Below, in pieces: positions 61,739 through 64,000 of a DNA stretch of 64,000 nucleotides. Position 1 is the first letter of the stretch; every line of letters begins with the position of its first letter. The position numbers and the translations under genes were made by a program. Origin of the DNA: Chthonomonas sp. UBA2785 (lineage in GTDB: Bacteria; Armatimonadota; Fimbriimonadia; Fimbriimonadales; Fimbriimonadaceae); NCBI GenBank assembly GCA_002352215.1, contig DEIB01000038.1:113148-177147 (forward strand). The letters are read 5' to 3'. A model generated the notes under the pieces. That model saw only the letters and a list, made by a program, of their open reading frames with translations, did not search any database and was not told the origin of the DNA.

Positions 61739-62698
61739 ATGATTTTGCCCACCTATGGGGATGTTAAGGCGGCAGCGGTCCGCCTGGAGGGATTTGCTCA
61801 TCGCACGCCCGTGCTCACTTCGCGGTTGTGGGATGAGATGTACGGGGGGCAGACGTTCTTCAAGGCCGAGCCCTTCCAGGTGAGCGGCTCCTTCAAGTTT
61901 CGAGGGGCTATGAATGCCATGCGAGCCCGGCAGGAACGGGGGCAGACCGGGGGCGGAGTGCTCACCTTTAGCAGCGGAAACCATGCGCAGGCCATGGCCC
62001 GCGCGGGCCAGATTCTTGGCGTGCCGGTGACGGTGGTGATGCCCAATGATGCGCCCGAGCCCAAACGTCGGGCAACCGAATCTTATGGTGCCCAAGTGGT
62101 TTTGTATGACAAGTGCGAAACCTCGCGGGAGGCCCTGGGGGCCGAATTAGCAGAGCGCGACCAACTTGAAATCATTCCGCCTTACGATCATTTCGATATC
62201 ATTGCCGGGCAAGGCACGGCGGCTAAGGAACTCATTGAGGAGGTCGGCCCGCTGGACTACCTGATCGTCTGCGTGGGGGGCGGAGGGCTGCTCTCGGGTT
62301 CGGCCCTGAGTGCCAAAGCCCTGTGCCCCGAGTGCCAAGTCATCGGTGCCGAACCGGCGGGCGCCGACGATGCTTACCGCACATTTCGTGAGGGCACCAT
62401 ACAAACCTGCATGAACCCCCAGACCATCGCCGATGGCGCGCGCACTCCTTACATCGGCAAATTGAATTGGGAGATCATCCGCCGCGACGTGACGGACATC
62501 ATCCGGGTGGAGGACGACGATCTGCTGGCCACCATGGCCTGGATTTGGCAGCGGATGAAGGTGGTGCTGGAGCCCACCGGGGCCCTGGCGGCCACGGCCA
62601 TTTCCTCCCGCCAAATCCCAACCGGGGGCAAGCGCGTGGGCGTCATCCTCAGCGGGGGCAACGCCGATGTCGCCAGCCTTGCGCCGGCCTTCGGCTAG
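61739..62698 (+). CDS. Threonine/serine dehydratase family PLP enzyme
   Basis: A 319-residue catabolic-type fold-type II PLP enzyme (TdcB/serine-racemase-like) that deaminates threonine or serine or racemises serine. The PLP lysine is K53 in VSGSFKFRGAMN, the phosphate-binding loop is the glycine run in CVGGGGLLSGS, and SSGNHAQAMA contacts the substrate. It lacks the C-terminal ACT domains of biosynthetic IlvA, so it should not be feedback-regulated by isoleucine. Confidence 0.93.
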   Translation: MILPTYGDVKAAAVRLEGFAHRTPVLTSRLWDEMYGGQTFFKAEPFQVSGSFKFRGAMNAMRARQERGQTGGGVLTFSSGNHAQAMARAGQILGVPVTVVMPNDAPEPKRRATESYGAQVVLYDKCETSREALGAELAERDQLEIIPPYDHFDIIAGQGTAAKELIEEVGPLDYLIVCVGGGGLLSGSALSAKALCPECQVIGAEPAGADDAYRTFREGTIQTCMNPQTIADGARTPYIGKLNWEIIRRDVTDIIRVEDDDLLATMAWIWQRMKVVLEPTGALAATAISSRQIPTGGKRVGVILSGGNADVASLAPAFG

Positions 62699-62707
62699 CG
62701 CAAGCGC

Positions 62708-63451
62708 TTAGAGCAACGACCGGAAGAACGCCACCATGCCCGGCACGGAATCCTTGGCAAAGGCGTGCGTGCCCCCGTCAATGTAGATTTCCATCCGCAC
62801 CCCATCGGGGTTGGCGTATTGCGTAATACGCCCCTTCGTGCCCTTCTCCTCCATCTTCATCCGGGCGATCATGTCCTTGAAACTTGCTTCTTGCTCGGCA
62901 TAGGGCACGATTGTGTCGTTGCGGCTGGCAACGATGTAGAACGGCTTGACGGGCCCCGCATAACGCGAGCCCTTGGCGGCCGTGGGAGCAAATCCGGCGA
63001 AGGCGTCCGGGCGGAATCGCCACAAGGCGTAGCAAAAGCCGCCGCCGTTGCTATGCCCCATCGCAAAGGTGCGACTCGGCACGGTCTTGAATTCGGTGCC
63101 GGCCTTCGTAATCAACGCGTCCACAAAAGCGAAATCTTTGTTCGACCCCGGACCTTCCAGGTAGCTCCAACCCGGTCGGTTGCCTTGCGGATCGCGTTGC
63201 GTCCGGGTGGCCAATCCATCGGGATAGATGACCACCGCCTCGGGCATGGCTTCGTGCAGATTAAAGGATCGAGCCGCGTTGCGGCCATTGCCCCCGTGCC
63301 CGTGGAAAGCCAAAACGAGCGGTGGCGCGCCCTCGGTTTTCTTGGTGGGTTTATAAACCTGCGCGGTGCGTTTCGTCTCCCCGACCGTGAGGGTCCATGT
63401 CTCCATGGTCGGCGCTTGCAAAAGAGTCGAGGCCAAGATCGCGGCGATCAT
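62708..63451 (-). CDS. Secreted alpha/beta-hydrolase esterase (LpqC/PHB-depolymerase-like)
   Basis: A 247-residue exported esterase with a short signal peptide. The nucleophile is S134 in FAMGHSNGGGFC, the acid is about D179 (SRNDTIVP) and the base H229 (GGTHAF); the oxyanion loop is LAFHGHGGNG. It fits the LpqC/feruloyl-esterase and PHB-depolymerase clade. Convergent with the IlvA-like gene, nine bases apart. Confidence 0.9.
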   Translation of the reverse strand: MIAAILASTLLQAPTMETWTLTVGETKRTAQVYKPTKKTEGAPPLVLAFHGHGGNGRNAARSFNLHEAMPEAVVIYPDGLATRTQRDPQGNRPGWSYLEGPGSNKDFAFVDALITKAGTEFKTVPSRTFAMGHSNGGGFCYALWRFRPDAFAGFAPTAAKGSRYAGPVKPFYIVASRNDTIVPYAEQEASFKDMIARMKMEEKGTKGRITQYANPDGVRMEIYIDGGTHAFAKDSVPGMVAFFRSLL

Positions 63452-63482
63452 GCAAGTCCAGACGCAAGCGCGGCGGGATTGT

Positions 63483-63893
63483 TCAGGGGACCCGTTCCCA
63501 ATTCAGAGCGCTCTGGCTGTCGCCGTAATCAATCCACCACTTCATCACCCCTTTCACAGGGAACCAGTGCTGGAACGTATCCGGCGTGATGATGATGTTG
63601 TTCTCGATGTGAAGAATCCGGCCGTTGATGGTGTAGTTCGCGCGGTGGTCCACCGTTCCGTTGATGTAGCGGTAGGTGCCGTCTTCAAAGAAGGTCAGGC
63701 TACGCCCATCGGTAGGCGTATCTTGCAGGCGCCAGGTGCCCAAGATGGTCTCGGTGAAGGGTGCGCTCGTACCCTCTCCGCCACATCCGGCGGCTAATGT
63801 GCCTAGCACTACCAAGCTCAATCCCCAAGATGCCGAACCCCGCACACTGGAACAGACGCGGGAACGGGGTGCTGCAGTTCTGGCCTTCATCAT
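63483..63893 (-). CDS. Putative lipoprotein with lipocalin-like core
   Basis: A 136-residue product with an Arg-rich start, a hydrophobic stretch and a lipobox (TLAAGC). The mature part (ILGTWRLQDTPTDGRSLTFF, GTYRYINGTV) looks like the small lipocalin-like domain (DUF5640/lipocalin_4-like) of unknown function. Two adjacent ATGs are possible; GAGGA lies just before them. Confidence 0.65.
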   Translation of the reverse strand: MMKARTAAPRSRVCSSVRGSASWGLSLVVLGTLAAGCGGEGTSAPFTETILGTWRLQDTPTDGRSLTFFEDGTYRYINGTVDHRANYTINGRILHIENNIIITPDTFQHWFPVKGVMKWWIDYGDSQSALNWERVP

Positions 63894-63966
63894 TCCTCTT
63901 CAATTTCGGTGCGGCAAACCCAAACCAAAAACGCCACCCTTAGCGGTGCTAAGCGTGGCGAAAATC

Positions 63967-64000
63967 TGGGTGCGGGGACAGGATTTGAACCTGTGACCTT
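63967..64000 (-). tRNA. tRNA 3' portion, truncated by window edge
   Basis: The minus strand shows a complete T arm (ACAGG-TTCAAAT-CCTGT), a 3' acceptor strand CCCCGCA, then C and CCA. Anticodon is outside the window. The sequence resembles bacterial initiator tRNA-Met except for the discriminator C, so identity is not assigned. Confidence 0.8.

Noticed and set aside
1..64000. CRISPR arrays, prophage, toxin-antitoxin or defence island
   Set aside because: No spaced short repeats, phage structural genes, nucleases or small paired toxin-like genes were seen on either strand.

Overview
The window is a dense, bacterial chromosomal segment of roughly 60% GC with about 60 genes, no phage, no insertion sequence and no CRISPR array. 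Lipoproteins, a PEP-CTERM surface protein, type IV pilin-like proteins with GFT(I/M)xE leaders, a GNDxY/HEAT repeat protein, diaminopimelate decarboxylase and much carbohydrate uptake machinery suggest a diderm free-living heterotroph. My best guess is Armatimonadota, class Fimbriimonadia; this is inferred from protein style, not from a marker search.

Layout. 1-6.1 kb: a truncated metallopeptidase, a dicarboxylate/amino-acid symporter, a small membrane protein, pyruvate phosphate dikinase and a methyltransferase. 6.2-10 kb: ribosomal protein L31 with a terminator, a trans-sulfuration-type PLP enzyme behind a near-consensus promoter, an orphan gene and serine hydroxymethyltransferase. 10-12 kb: a lower-GC island with a lipoprotein and two tandem, recently duplicated pseudopilins. 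12-18 kb: L-serine dehydratase, a HisC-like aminotransferase, three envelope proteins of unknown role and trpA. 18-27.6 kb: a long minus-strand block with a ribose-type ABC transporter, an ExoD-like protein, a secreted beta-helix protein and an MalFGE/Ugp-type transporter without its own ATPase.

27.6-37.7 kb: an HD-GYP signalling protein divergent from a DUF2961-like protein, a plus-strand run with a CBS protein, peroxiredoxin, panB and panC, then a small basic protein with its own consensus promoter, tRNA-Thr, an MFS exporter, a glycosyltransferase-like protein and etfBA. 37.7-46.7 kb: a serine hydrolase overlapping a family-20 hexosaminidase, rpsT, a 618-residue-class protein of unknown function, an RseP-like intramembrane protease with a large insertion and dxr. 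46.8-50.6 kb: HDOD protein, lysA, a small M50 protease and trpS. 50.6-57.8 kb: the GNDxY/HEAT protein, an ApgM-like protein, a VanZ-like protein, surE, a glycosyltransferase and an aminotransferase. 57.9-64 kb: PEP-CTERM protein, lipoprotein, an SPFH plus zinc-ribbon pair, a threonine/serine dehydratase, a secreted esterase, a lipoprotein and the 3' part of a tRNA on the minus strand.

Shared themes are serine/one-carbon/sulfur amino-acid metabolism (glyA, sdaA, the CGS-like enzyme, the IlvA-like enzyme), glycan uptake and hydrolysis, and envelope proteolysis. The most general observation is that at least 16 start codons have a TANNNT hexamer 6-8 bases upstream and no convincing Shine-Dalgarno sequence, which points to widespread leaderless transcription. 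No intergenic stretch exceeds about 300 bases; the longest, 37675-37945, holds a terminator and a possible 26-codon basic peptide.
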